This document shows, one piece after another, positions 1-5,811 of a stretch of DNA of 8,157 nt (position 1 is the stretch's first letter; the number at the start of each line of letters is the position of its first letter). The stretch spans positions 1 through 8,157 of the forward strand of contig SLAK01000147.1 of NCBI GenBank assembly GCA_007126855.1, in the 5' to 3' direction. The notes under the pieces were generated by a model, which saw only the letters and a program-made list of their open reading frames with translations, had not been told where the DNA came from and made no database searches. Origin of the DNA: Dehalococcoidia bacterium (GTDB taxonomy: Bacteria > Chloroflexota > Dehalococcoidia > Tepidiformales > Tepidiformaceae). Made by a program: the position numbers and the translations under genes.

Positions 1-1427
1 TCCTGGATGCTATGGCCGGCGATGCCGGCGTTGTTCGACACGACGAAGACCGCGGGGATGTTGCAGCGGACGGCCGTCTCGACCTCCATCGCAGCGGCGC
101 CGAAGGCATAGTCGCCAAGGACAGCGACGGAGGGGAAGTCCGGCCGGGCCAGCTTCGCACCCATCGCGTAGGGCAGCCCGGTACCCATGCAGCCGGTGGT
201 GCCGGAGTTCAGCATCAGGCGCGGGTTGTAGGAGGGAAGGACGGCACGGGCCACGCCCATGGTCAGCTCACCATCGACGGACAGCGCGGTCTCGCGGGTG
301 ACCGCGTCGCGGACATCGCGGAGCAGACGGTAGTGGTTGATGGGCTGCTCGTCGGAGGCCATTTGCTCGGCGATGGCGCTTTCGTTCTTGACAGCTGCTT
401 CGCGGAGCTCGTCGGCCCAGCCGGTGGAAGCGCTGCGCAGCTCGCGGCCGGCCAGCGCATCGTTGAGCTGGGCGATGGCCACGCCGCAGTCCGCGGTGAT
501 GCCCAGGCGGATGTCCGCGGCGGAGGCGAATTCCTCGGGCTCGATGTCGATCTGGGCGAGCTTGACGCCTTCGGCGAAGCGCGGCGGGCGGCCGAACTGG
601 AAGATCCAGTTGAAGCGGCCGCCGGCCATGAGCACCATGTCGGCGCCAGCGAGTGCGGCGGAGCGGGCGGCGTTCATGCACATCTCGTTGTCATCGGGGA
701 TGACGCCGCGGCCCATGGGCGATGCGACATAGGGGATGCCGCGATTCACCAGCTCGGTGAGCGCGGGGCCGGCATCGGCCCACGCGGCGCCTTTGCCGAT
801 GAGCACCAGGGGCCGCTCGGCCTCGGCGAGCATGCGCGCCAGGGTTTCGATGGCCATGGGGTCGGGATGTGGGAGCGATTGCATGGCGACTGCGTCGCGG
901 AGGACCAGGTTCTCTTCGTCGACGCGGCGGCGGATGAGGTTGCCGGGGAAGTCGATGTAGACGCCACCGGGCCGGCCGGAGATGGCCTTGCCCAGGCCGA
1001 TGTGGAGGTATTCGGGGATGCGTTCGGTGCTGTCGACCGTGGCGGTCCACTTGCAGGCGGGCTTCGTGAAGGCAACCTGGTCCAGCTCCTGGAAGCCGCC
1101 CCAGCCGCGATTGCGGCTATGGACGGAGCCGCCGAGCACGACGAGCGGCATGCCGCTATCGGTCGCGACGTGGAGGCCGGTGACGGTGTTGGTCACGGCA
1201 GGCCCGGAGCCAGCGACCACCACGCCGGGCTTCTTGTTGATATAGCCCCAGGCGGAGGCCATGAAGCAGGCGTTGAGTTCGTGGCGGCAGTTGATGACGT
1301 TGATGCCGGCTTCCTGCATGCCGGCCATCACCTCGATCATCGGGCCGGCGACGACACCGAATGCGGTATCGATGCCCGCGGCCTTAAGCTGCCGGGCAAC
1401 AATCTGCCCGCCATTGAGTTCAGCCAT
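1..1427 (-). CDS. ThDP-dependent 2-hydroxyacyl-CoA lyase / oxalyl-CoA decarboxylase-like enzyme (3' partial)
   Basis: The first 475 codons are visible; the C-terminus lies outside the window. The family uses thiamine diphosphate and Mg2+ to cleave or decarboxylate 2-hydroxyacyl-CoA or oxalyl-CoA, giving formyl-CoA plus an aldehyde, ketone or CO2. The N-terminal PYR domain (about residues 1-170) holds RHE at 48-50; E50 is the expected cofactor-activating glutamate. GGFQELDQ (110-117) matches the FQE/EEMDQ signature of this group. The central domain spans about 190-330. A KNESAIAEQM stretch (347-356) and DEQPINHYRLLR (359-370) also resemble oxalyl-CoA decarboxylase and HACL. The C-terminal PP domain has GDYAFG (438-443) and NN (465-466), the ThDP/Mg2+ motif. 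Substrate-defining C-terminal residues are missing, so specificity is open. The ATG at 1427 has a GGAG ribosome site 9 nt upstream. The gene lies 69 bases after the CoA-transferase on the same strand, probably in one operon. Acetolactate synthase is less likely because of the CoA-type signatures. Confidence 0.88.
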   Translation of the reverse strand, partial: MAELNGGQIVARQLKAAGIDTAFGVVAGPMIEVMAGMQEAGINVINCRHELNACFMASAWGYINKKPGVVVAGSGPAVTNTVTGLHVATDSGMPLVVLGGSVHSRNRGWGGFQELDQVAFTKPACKWTATVDSTERIPEYLHIGLGKAISGRPGGVYIDFPGNLIRRRVDEENLVLRDAVAMQSLPHPDPMAIETLARMLAEAERPLVLIGKGAAWADAGPALTELVNRGIPYVASPMGRGVIPDDNEMCMNAARSAALAGADMVLMAGGRFNWIFQFGRPPRFAEGVKLAQIDIEPEEFASAADIRLGITADCGVAIAQLNDALAGRELRSASTGWADELREAAVKNESAIAEQMASDEQPINHYRLLRDVRDAVTRETALSVDGELTMGVARAVLPSYNPRLMLNSGTTGCMGTGLPYAMGAKLARPDFPSVAVLGDYAFGAAAMEVETAVRCNIPAVFVVSNNAGIAGHSIQ

Positions 1428-1496
1428 GGATGGTTTCTCCCGTGTCGTGGGCACCGCGCGGGCAGCCCGTTGTGTAGTTGCCAGAGTGGAACAGGA

Positions 1497-2678
1497 TCAA
1501 ATGACCTCTTCCCGTTTGAACTGGTCGATGTCATCCCAGGTATAGCCCAGGCCGAGCAGGATTTCCTCGGTGTGCTGGCCGAGCTCCGGCGCGGTGGCTC
1601 TAGGGCCAACGGGCATGGCGCTCATGCGGATGGGCGAGCCCACGACACCGACGGGCCCCAGGGACGGGTGTTCGAGTTCGGAGATGTAGCCATTCGCCAG
1701 CACCTGCGGGTCGGTCGCGACTTCCGCGTAGGTGTTCACCGGGCCGCACGGGACGTCGGCGGCTTTCAACAGGCGAAGCCATTCATCGCGCGGCCGGGTG
1801 GCAAAGCTGCGCTCGAGTTCGCAGATGAGCTCCTCGCGATTCTGCTGCCGATCCTTCGGGTGGGCGAAGCGTTCGTCGGTAACCAGGTCTTCGCGGCCGA
1901 GCACGCGGCAGAGGGCCGGCCACCATTTGGGGTCGAGCAGGCCAATGGTGAGGGACTTGCCATCGCTGCCGGTGTAGTGGGCGAAGACCGGGTTTGCCTT
2001 CTGCGGCGTCGCCGGCTGGCGGTCGTGCCGCATGAAGCCCGTGAGCTGCATGGACTGGAGGGCGACCTGCGAGCCAAGCAGGGAGACATCGACGTGCTGG
2101 CCGACTCCCTTGCGGTCGCGCGCGATGATGGCAGAGGCAATGCCGAGCGCAAAGACCATGGCGCCGACCTGGTCGGCCAGGCCGCCCATGGCGGAGCGCG
2201 GCGGGCATTCGGGGCCGCCGCCTTCGGTGACCATGATGCCGCCCATGCCCTGGCCGATGATGTCGAAGGACGGTTCGTGGGTGTTCGGGCCTTCGGGGCC
2301 GAAGCCAGAAGCGCTGGCGGTGATGATCTGCGGGTTGTGCTCCTTCAGCGTTTCGTAGTCGTATCCCAGGCGCTTCATCACGCCCGGGCGGAAATTGTCG
2401 GTGACCACGTCGACTTCGCGGGTGAGCCGGTAGACGATTTCGCGGCCGCGCTCGGTGCGGCTGTCGAGGGTGATGGAGCGCTTGTTGCGGTTGTGCGCTT
2501 CGAAGTAGGCGCACCAGCCATCGGGCTGGAGGCCGAGGCTGCGGCCAAGGTCGCCGTTCAGGCGCTCTTCGACCTTGATGACCTCCGCGCCAAGGTCGGA
2601 CAGCATTACGGTCGCGTAGGGTCCCTGCTGGTAGCGAGTGAAGTCCAGGATGCGCACGCCATCGAGCGGGCCGGCCAT
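1497..2678 (-). CDS. Family III (CaiB/BaiF) CoA-transferase
   Basis: This 393-residue protein should move CoA from an acyl-CoA donor to a free carboxylate, through acyl-aspartyl anhydride chemistry in the cytosol. The N-terminus (PLDGVRILDFTRYQQGPYAT) is typical of the family, and NKRSITLD (65-72) and DNFRPG (94-99) are recognisable CoA-transferase blocks. D169, in GGLADQVGA, aligns with the catalytic Asp169 of formyl-CoA transferase. GVGQHVDVSL (191-200) and VPCGPVNTYAEV (309-320) follow, and the C-terminus has the usual LGQHTEEIL. Frc-type enzymes are near 428 residues and carry an insertion with a GGGGQ loop; here the chain runs from NPVFAHYTGSDGK straight to LTIGLLDPKWWPAL, so that insertion is absent. 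The donor and acceptor are therefore unknown. Alpha-methylacyl-CoA racemases share the fold, but the length and neighbours favour a transferase. The ATG at 2678 has a strong GGGAGGTGA ribosome site. It is the first gene of the minus-strand pair with the ThDP enzyme. Confidence 0.94.
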   Translation of the reverse strand: MAGPLDGVRILDFTRYQQGPYATVMLSDLGAEVIKVEERLNGDLGRSLGLQPDGWCAYFEAHNRNKRSITLDSRTERGREIVYRLTREVDVVTDNFRPGVMKRLGYDYETLKEHNPQIITASASGFGPEGPNTHEPSFDIIGQGMGGIMVTEGGGPECPPRSAMGGLADQVGAMVFALGIASAIIARDRKGVGQHVDVSLLGSQVALQSMQLTGFMRHDRQPATPQKANPVFAHYTGSDGKSLTIGLLDPKWWPALCRVLGREDLVTDERFAHPKDRQQNREELICELERSFATRPRDEWLRLLKAADVPCGPVNTYAEVATDPQVLANGYISELEHPSLGPVGVVGSPIRMSAMPVGPRATAPELGQHTEEILLGLGYTWDDIDQFKREEVI

Positions 2679-2811
2679 GGGTCACCTCCCTTTTGCGCCG
2701 GGGGCGCAAGCTCTGCAAGCGCATCATACCGGCAAGGGGATCCGTTGATCGATTCCTTGCGGGAGGGCCCGGCGAGGCGAAGAATGACGCCACGATACCT
2801 GGAGGATGAGC
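2679..2811. promoter_or_regulatory. Divergent control region between CoA-transferase and crotonase genes
   Basis: These 133 bases must carry the promoters of both flanking genes. For the minus strand, TATGAT (plus-strand positions 2723-2728) is a good -10 candidate, but I see no convincing -35. For the plus strand, a weak pair TTGCGG (2757-2762) and AAGAAT (2780-2785), 17 bases apart, is the best I find. A perfect inverted repeat lies at 2693-2709. The promoter assignments are by eye and weak. Confidence 0.4.
2693..2709. repeat. Perfect 7-bp palindrome in the CoA-transferase leader
   Basis: The sequence TTGCGCC-GGG-GGCGCAA has two perfectly complementary 7-base arms around 3 bases. It sits between the candidate -10 box (2723-2728) and the ribosome site (about 2681-2690) of the CoA-transferase gene. 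This position fits a repressor operator overlapping the start of transcription. It could also form an RNA hairpin just upstream of the ribosome site. There is no T-run, so a terminator is unlikely. Confidence 0.45.
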
Positions 2812-3591
2812 ATGGACCTGGAAACGGTGCTGTACACGGTCGAAGAGGGCATAGCCCGGATCGTGATGAACCGGCCGGACAAGCGGAACGCATTGAACCA
2901 CCAGCTTCTCGACGACCTGGACACCGCCTTCACGGAGGCCGAACGGGACCGCGGCGTGCGGGTGGTGATCCTTTCGGGGGCGGGGGCCTCGTTCTCGGCG
3001 GGTTACGACCTGAAAGGGAGCTATTACACGACGCCGCCGGAGGAGGATGGCCGCTGGACGGCGGAGAATGCGCTCATGGCGCTGCGCGGGATTGAGGCGC
3101 GCTACCAGCGGATCTGGAACTGCCCGAAGCCGACCATCGCGCAGGTACACGGCCATGCGCTGGCCGGCGGGTGCTACCTGCAGCTTTTGTGCGACATCTC
3201 GGTCGCCGCGGAGGACGCGCAGCTTGGCCACCCGGCCGTGCGGATGGGCGGGGTGAGCTCGATGCCGCTGTGGCAGGTGGTGCTCGGCCTGAAGAAGGCG
3301 CGCTACCTGCTGCTGACCGGGCGCATTGTGGATGGAATCGAGGCGGAGCGGATGGGGCTCGTGAGCCTTGCAGTGCCGGGCGACAAACTCGAGGAGACGG
3401 TGAACGGGATCGCGCAGGACTGCCTTGCGGTGCCATACGAAGGCGCGCTGATGAACAAGGAGGCGCTGAACACCTCGATGGAGATCTGGGGTATCGGCGC
3501 GATGTTCCGGTACCAGGGACACATGAACGCGCTGGGGCGGTTGCGCCAGGGGCGGGGCGAAGACGACGGCTTCGAGCGCTTCCGCGGGTGA
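2812..3591 (+). CDS. Enoyl-CoA hydratase/isomerase (crotonase) family protein
   Basis: This 259-residue crotonase-fold protein should bind acyl-CoA thioesters. IARIVMNRPDKRNALN opens the fold near residue 14. FSAGYDLKG (61-69) forms the first oxyanion-hole segment, and the second lies at HALAGGCYLQLLCDISVAAEDA (115-136). In classical enoyl-CoA hydratase the two catalytic glutamates lie in GGGCE and QPE; here those positions are Tyr122 (GGCY) and Ala142 (HPA). Simple hydration chemistry is therefore doubtful; isomerase, hydrolase, lyase or another crotonase reaction is possible. The start is chosen at ATG 2812. The in-frame ATG at 2806 directly abuts GGAGG (2801-2805), while 2812 has that site at 6 nt, which is normal spacing. 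It diverges from the CoA-transferase gene and probably belongs to the same acyl-CoA pathway. Length is normal for the family. Substrate is not known. Confidence 0.92.
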   Translation: MDLETVLYTVEEGIARIVMNRPDKRNALNHQLLDDLDTAFTEAERDRGVRVVILSGAGASFSAGYDLKGSYYTTPPEEDGRWTAENALMALRGIEARYQRIWNCPKPTIAQVHGHALAGGCYLQLLCDISVAAEDAQLGHPAVRMGGVSSMPLWQVVLGLKKARYLLLTGRIVDGIEAERMGLVSLAVPGDKLEETVNGIAQDCLAVPYEGALMNKEALNTSMEIWGIGAMFRYQGHMNALGRLRQGRGEDDGFERFRG

Positions 3592-3599
3592 CGTAACAA

Positions 3600-3641
3600 G
3601 CAGCGCCGAGTAGCTTGCAATGAGCAAACACTTCGCGCTGC
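3600..3641 (+). terminator. Possible stem-loop after the crotonase gene
   Basis: GCAGCGC (3600-3606) pairs perfectly with GCGCTGC (3635-3641), and an inner TTGC (3615-3618) can pair with GCAA (3624-3627) around a 5-base loop. The structure begins 9 bases after the crotonase stop codon. There is no following T-run, so it is not a classical intrinsic terminator. It could stabilise the mRNA end or separate this gene from the peptidase gene downstream. Confidence 0.3.
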
Positions 3642-3682
3642 GGTGATGACAGCGCGGCCGCCGGGTTGGCAGGGTGGGTGGT

Positions 3683-4651
3683 ATGAGGATGGGTGGTGGC
3701 CGTCTGCGCAGGTGGTTCGGCGCCGGTGCCTTCGCCGCAGCGCTGTTCGGGGTAATTGTGATACCGGCTGCAGGCCTGGATACTCCGAAGGGTACCGTCG
3801 CCGGCGAACCCGCCGCGACGCAACAGCAAGAGCCGGGCGGCACGACCCTGACTGCTCCGGGAATAGTCCGCGAGCGGCCCGCACCGCTCACAACGCACGT
3901 GCTGGAGGCAGGGTCGACCGTGAGCACCGTCGCCACCCTGTACGGCGTCGACACAGAGCTGTTGCTTACGCTGAATGGCATCGATGACCCTGCGGCCATT
4001 CCAGCCGGCAGCGAGCTGCTGGTCCCGGAGCCGCCACCGCCTCCGGAGATCCTGCCCTGCGGCGACCTGCTGGCGCCCGTGGACAAGGCGCACGGACTCC
4101 CCGATGACTGCACGCCGGAAACCCTGGTGCAGCTTCCGGGTGCGTACGCGATCCAGGAGCAGCATGTGCACGGCGAGGCTTACGACGCGCTGATCACGAT
4201 GCTCGACGCCGCGGCGGCAGACGGGCACGAGCTGTACGTGCGGAGCGGTTACCGCAGCTTTGATACGCAGGCACAGACTTTTCAGTTCTGGGTCGACCAG
4301 CTTGGGCTGGAGGAAGCGCTGCGCGTGAGCGCGCCGCCGGGTCACAGCGAACACCAGCTCGGGACGGCCGTTGATATCACGAATGAGGCGGTTGGCTTCG
4401 AGCTGGTGCAGGAGTTCGCGGATACGGCCGGGGGCCAGTGGCTGGAAGAGAACGCCGCCGACTTCGGCTTTGTGCTGAGCTACCCTGAAGGCGAAGAGCA
4501 AGCTACCGGGTTCATCTTCGAGCCGTGGCACTACCGCTACATCGGCGCGCAGAACGCGCAGGACTACCTGGAAAGCGGGCTCACGCTGAACCAGCACCTG
4601 GCAGAGATATGGCTGCCGGGGCGCCACCTGGTGGGCGGAGAGCTCGAGTAG
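3683..4651 (+). CDS. Secreted LysM / VanY-type D-alanyl-D-alanine carboxypeptidase
   Basis: This 322-residue zinc peptidase should trim the terminal D-Ala from peptidoglycan stem peptides outside the membrane. The N-terminus has an Arg-rich head (MRMGGGRLRRW) and a hydrophobic segment to about residue 28, ending in AAG; this reads as a signal peptide or N-terminal anchor without a lipobox cysteine. A low-complexity linker is followed by a LysM domain at about 71-117, then a proline run. The peptidase domain covers about 130-300. Its zinc ligands are H224 and D231 in SEHQLGTAVD and H283 in EPWHYR, with E280 as likely catalytic base. Cys126 and Cys143 could pair. GTG 3674 is an alternative start adding three residues; ATG 3683 is preferred for its spacing from a weak AGGGTGGG site. 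It lies 91 bases after the crotonase gene and seems functionally unrelated to it. D,D-carboxypeptidase rather than dipeptidase is inferred from the VanY/LysM layout. Confidence 0.92.
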   Translation: MRMGGGRLRRWFGAGAFAAALFGVIVIPAAGLDTPKGTVAGEPAATQQQEPGGTTLTAPGIVRERPAPLTTHVLEAGSTVSTVATLYGVDTELLLTLNGIDDPAAIPAGSELLVPEPPPPPEILPCGDLLAPVDKAHGLPDDCTPETLVQLPGAYAIQEQHVHGEAYDALITMLDAAAADGHELYVRSGYRSFDTQAQTFQFWVDQLGLEEALRVSAPPGHSEHQLGTAVDITNEAVGFELVQEFADTAGGQWLEENAADFGFVLSYPEGEEQATGFIFEPWHYRYIGAQNAQDYLESGLTLNQHLAEIWLPGRHLVGGELE

Positions 4652-4662
4652 GCGGACCGCTG

Positions 4663-4679
4663 GGGGCCGGTTATGCCCC
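4663..4679. terminator. Small hairpin between convergent genes
   Basis: GGGGC (4663-4667) and GCCCC (4675-4679) are complementary around a 7-base loop that includes the stop codon of the ureohydrolase gene (TAA, minus strand). The convergent genes are only 19 bases apart, so a bidirectional end signal would be expected here. The stem is short and has no T-run, so the call is weak. Confidence 0.25.
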
Positions 4680-5693
4680 GGGAGCTTCGGAGCGCCGCTT
4701 TGCGATGCCGGACAGGGCTTCGAGTACGACGCGGTTGGCCAGGAAGGCAGTGACCTCGCCGGGGCCGTCGAAGGGCGGCGCGACTTCGACCACATCCAGG
4801 CCGACCACGTTGGTTTCGAGCGCGCAGCGGCGGACGGCATCGAGAAGCTGGCGGGAGGTGAGGCCGCCGGGTTCCGGGGTGCCGGTTGCCGGGGCCATGC
4901 CCGGGTCCACCACGTCGATGTCGATGGAAAGGAAGGCGCCATCGCATTCATCGCTGGCGATAGCGAAGGCTTCGTCCAGGCAGGCGTCGAGGCCGCGCTC
5001 GACCACCTCGCTCATTTCGAACCAGCGCATGCCCTGGTCGCGCATCCATTCAAGCACGGGCGGATCGGGCCAGTAGCCGCGGAGGCCAATCTGCAGGAAG
5101 CGGTCGCCGCGCGCCGCGCCGGATTCGATCAGCCGCCGCATAGGCGTGCCGTGGCCGTAGAGGGAGCCGAAGTCGGTGTTGCCTGTGTCTGCATGGGCGT
5201 CGAAGTGGATGACGGCGACGCGGCCGAAGCCATAGCGGTGCGCCACGCCGGTGACATCCGGGAGGGCGATGGTGTGGTCGCCGCCGAGCACGAGTGGGAT
5301 AGCCCCGGCGTTGGCGACCTTCGTGACTGCTTCCTCCAGGTTCTTGATACTGGTCTCGATGTAGCCCGGCGGCATCATCACATCGCCGGCATCAACAATG
5401 CGGAGGACGCTGAAGGGGTCGACGCCCAGCGCCATGTGGGGCCGGTAGGGAACGTGCGGCAGGTAGTCGGTGCCGCGAATGGCCCGGGGGCCGAAGCGGG
5501 CGCCGGGCCGGTGAGTGGTCCCGCCGTCGAAAGGTGCGCCGATAATGACTACGTCGGCGTCGGCGAAACTGGCGGGATCATCGAGCGAGGCGCTATCGGC
5601 GCCAAGGAAGGTGATGCCGGGGCCGAAGAGCGCGCGGTTGGGGTGGCGCTGGAGAGCGTCTGCGTAGGAGGAGGGAGGCGGGTCTTCGTTCAC
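4671..5693 (-). CDS. Agmatinase-family ureohydrolase (SpeB-like), substrate uncertain
   Basis: This 340-residue cytosolic enzyme should hydrolyse a guanidino group to urea plus an amine, using a two-metal (normally Mn2+) centre. The ligands are visible: H140 in LGGDHTI, D165, H167 and D169 in HFDAHADTG, and D258 and D260 in SIDIDVVDPG. PFDGG (54-58) and GARFGP (64-69) at the N-terminus and TGTPEPGG (270-277) near the C-terminus complete the family pattern. The specificity loop reads HGTPMRRLIESG (181-192). By family knowledge, agmatine, guanidinobutyrate, guanidinopropionate and guanidine hydrolases all look alike, so the substrate cannot be fixed. The GTG at 5693 is the best start because nothing upstream until the hairpin looks family-like; its ribosome site is poor, so it may be leaderless or translationally coupled. 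It lies 118 bases after the amine oxidase on the same strand, with a strong hairpin between them. A joint role in amine/guanidino-compound catabolism is inferred from that pairing. Confidence 0.9.
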   Translation of the reverse strand: MNEDPPPSSYADALQRHPNRALFGPGITFLGADSASLDDPASFADADVVIIGAPFDGGTTHRPGARFGPRAIRGTDYLPHVPYRPHMALGVDPFSVLRIVDAGDVMMPPGYIETSIKNLEEAVTKVANAGAIPLVLGGDHTIALPDVTGVAHRYGFGRVAVIHFDAHADTGNTDFGSLYGHGTPMRRLIESGAARGDRFLQIGLRGYWPDPPVLEWMRDQGMRWFEMSEVVERGLDACLDEAFAIASDECDGAFLSIDIDVVDPGMAPATGTPEPGGLTSRQLLDAVRRCALETNVVGLDVVEVAPPFDGPGEVTAFLANRVVLEALSGIAKRRSEAPGA

Positions 5694-5772
5694 GCGGATG
5701 ATGGTACCAGCCTTGCCGCGCCCGCTGGGACCCTCATAGCCGCTTGTAGCGCGGCACACCCTCACGCCCTGG

Positions 5773-5800
5773 CCCCCTCTCCCGCTCGCGGGAGAGGGGG
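5773..5800. repeat. REP-like perfect palindrome between amine oxidase and ureohydrolase genes
   Basis: A 13-base arm (5773-5785, CCCCCTCTCCCGC) is followed by 2 bases and its exact reverse complement (5788-5800). As a hairpin this gives about 12 GC-rich pairs closed by a 4-base loop. It begins 12 bases beyond the amine oxidase stop codon, inside the 118-base gap before the ureohydrolase start. Motifs of the form CCCTCTCCC...GGGAGAGGG occur as dispersed extragenic palindromes in many GC-rich bacteria, from general knowledge. No T-run follows on the minus strand, so it may modulate or stop read-through by structure only. Confidence 0.65.
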
Positions 5801-5811
5801 AACCAGCAATG

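Noticed and set aside
1428..1496. A TPP riboswitch before the ThDP enzyme
   Set aside because: The 69-base gap is too short and shows no thi-box pattern; such enzymes are seldom controlled that way.
12..3095. A 1027-codon open frame on the plus strand
   Set aside because: It runs antisense to the ThDP enzyme and CoA-transferase genes and into the crotonase in another frame. Its translation is low-complexity and rich in Gly, Ala, Asp and His, as expected for the complement of high-GC coding DNA.
1783..4951. Long minus-strand frames opposite the crotonase and peptidase genes (1783-4113 and 3074-4951)
   Set aside because: Their translations are Arg/Pro/Ser-rich and resemble no family, while the plus-strand genes there have full motifs and proper starts.
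5694..5811. A guanidine riboswitch leader before the ureohydrolase
   Set aside because: Guanidine-II types need paired hairpins with ACGR loops. Only one strong hairpin is present and its loop on the minus strand reads CGAG.
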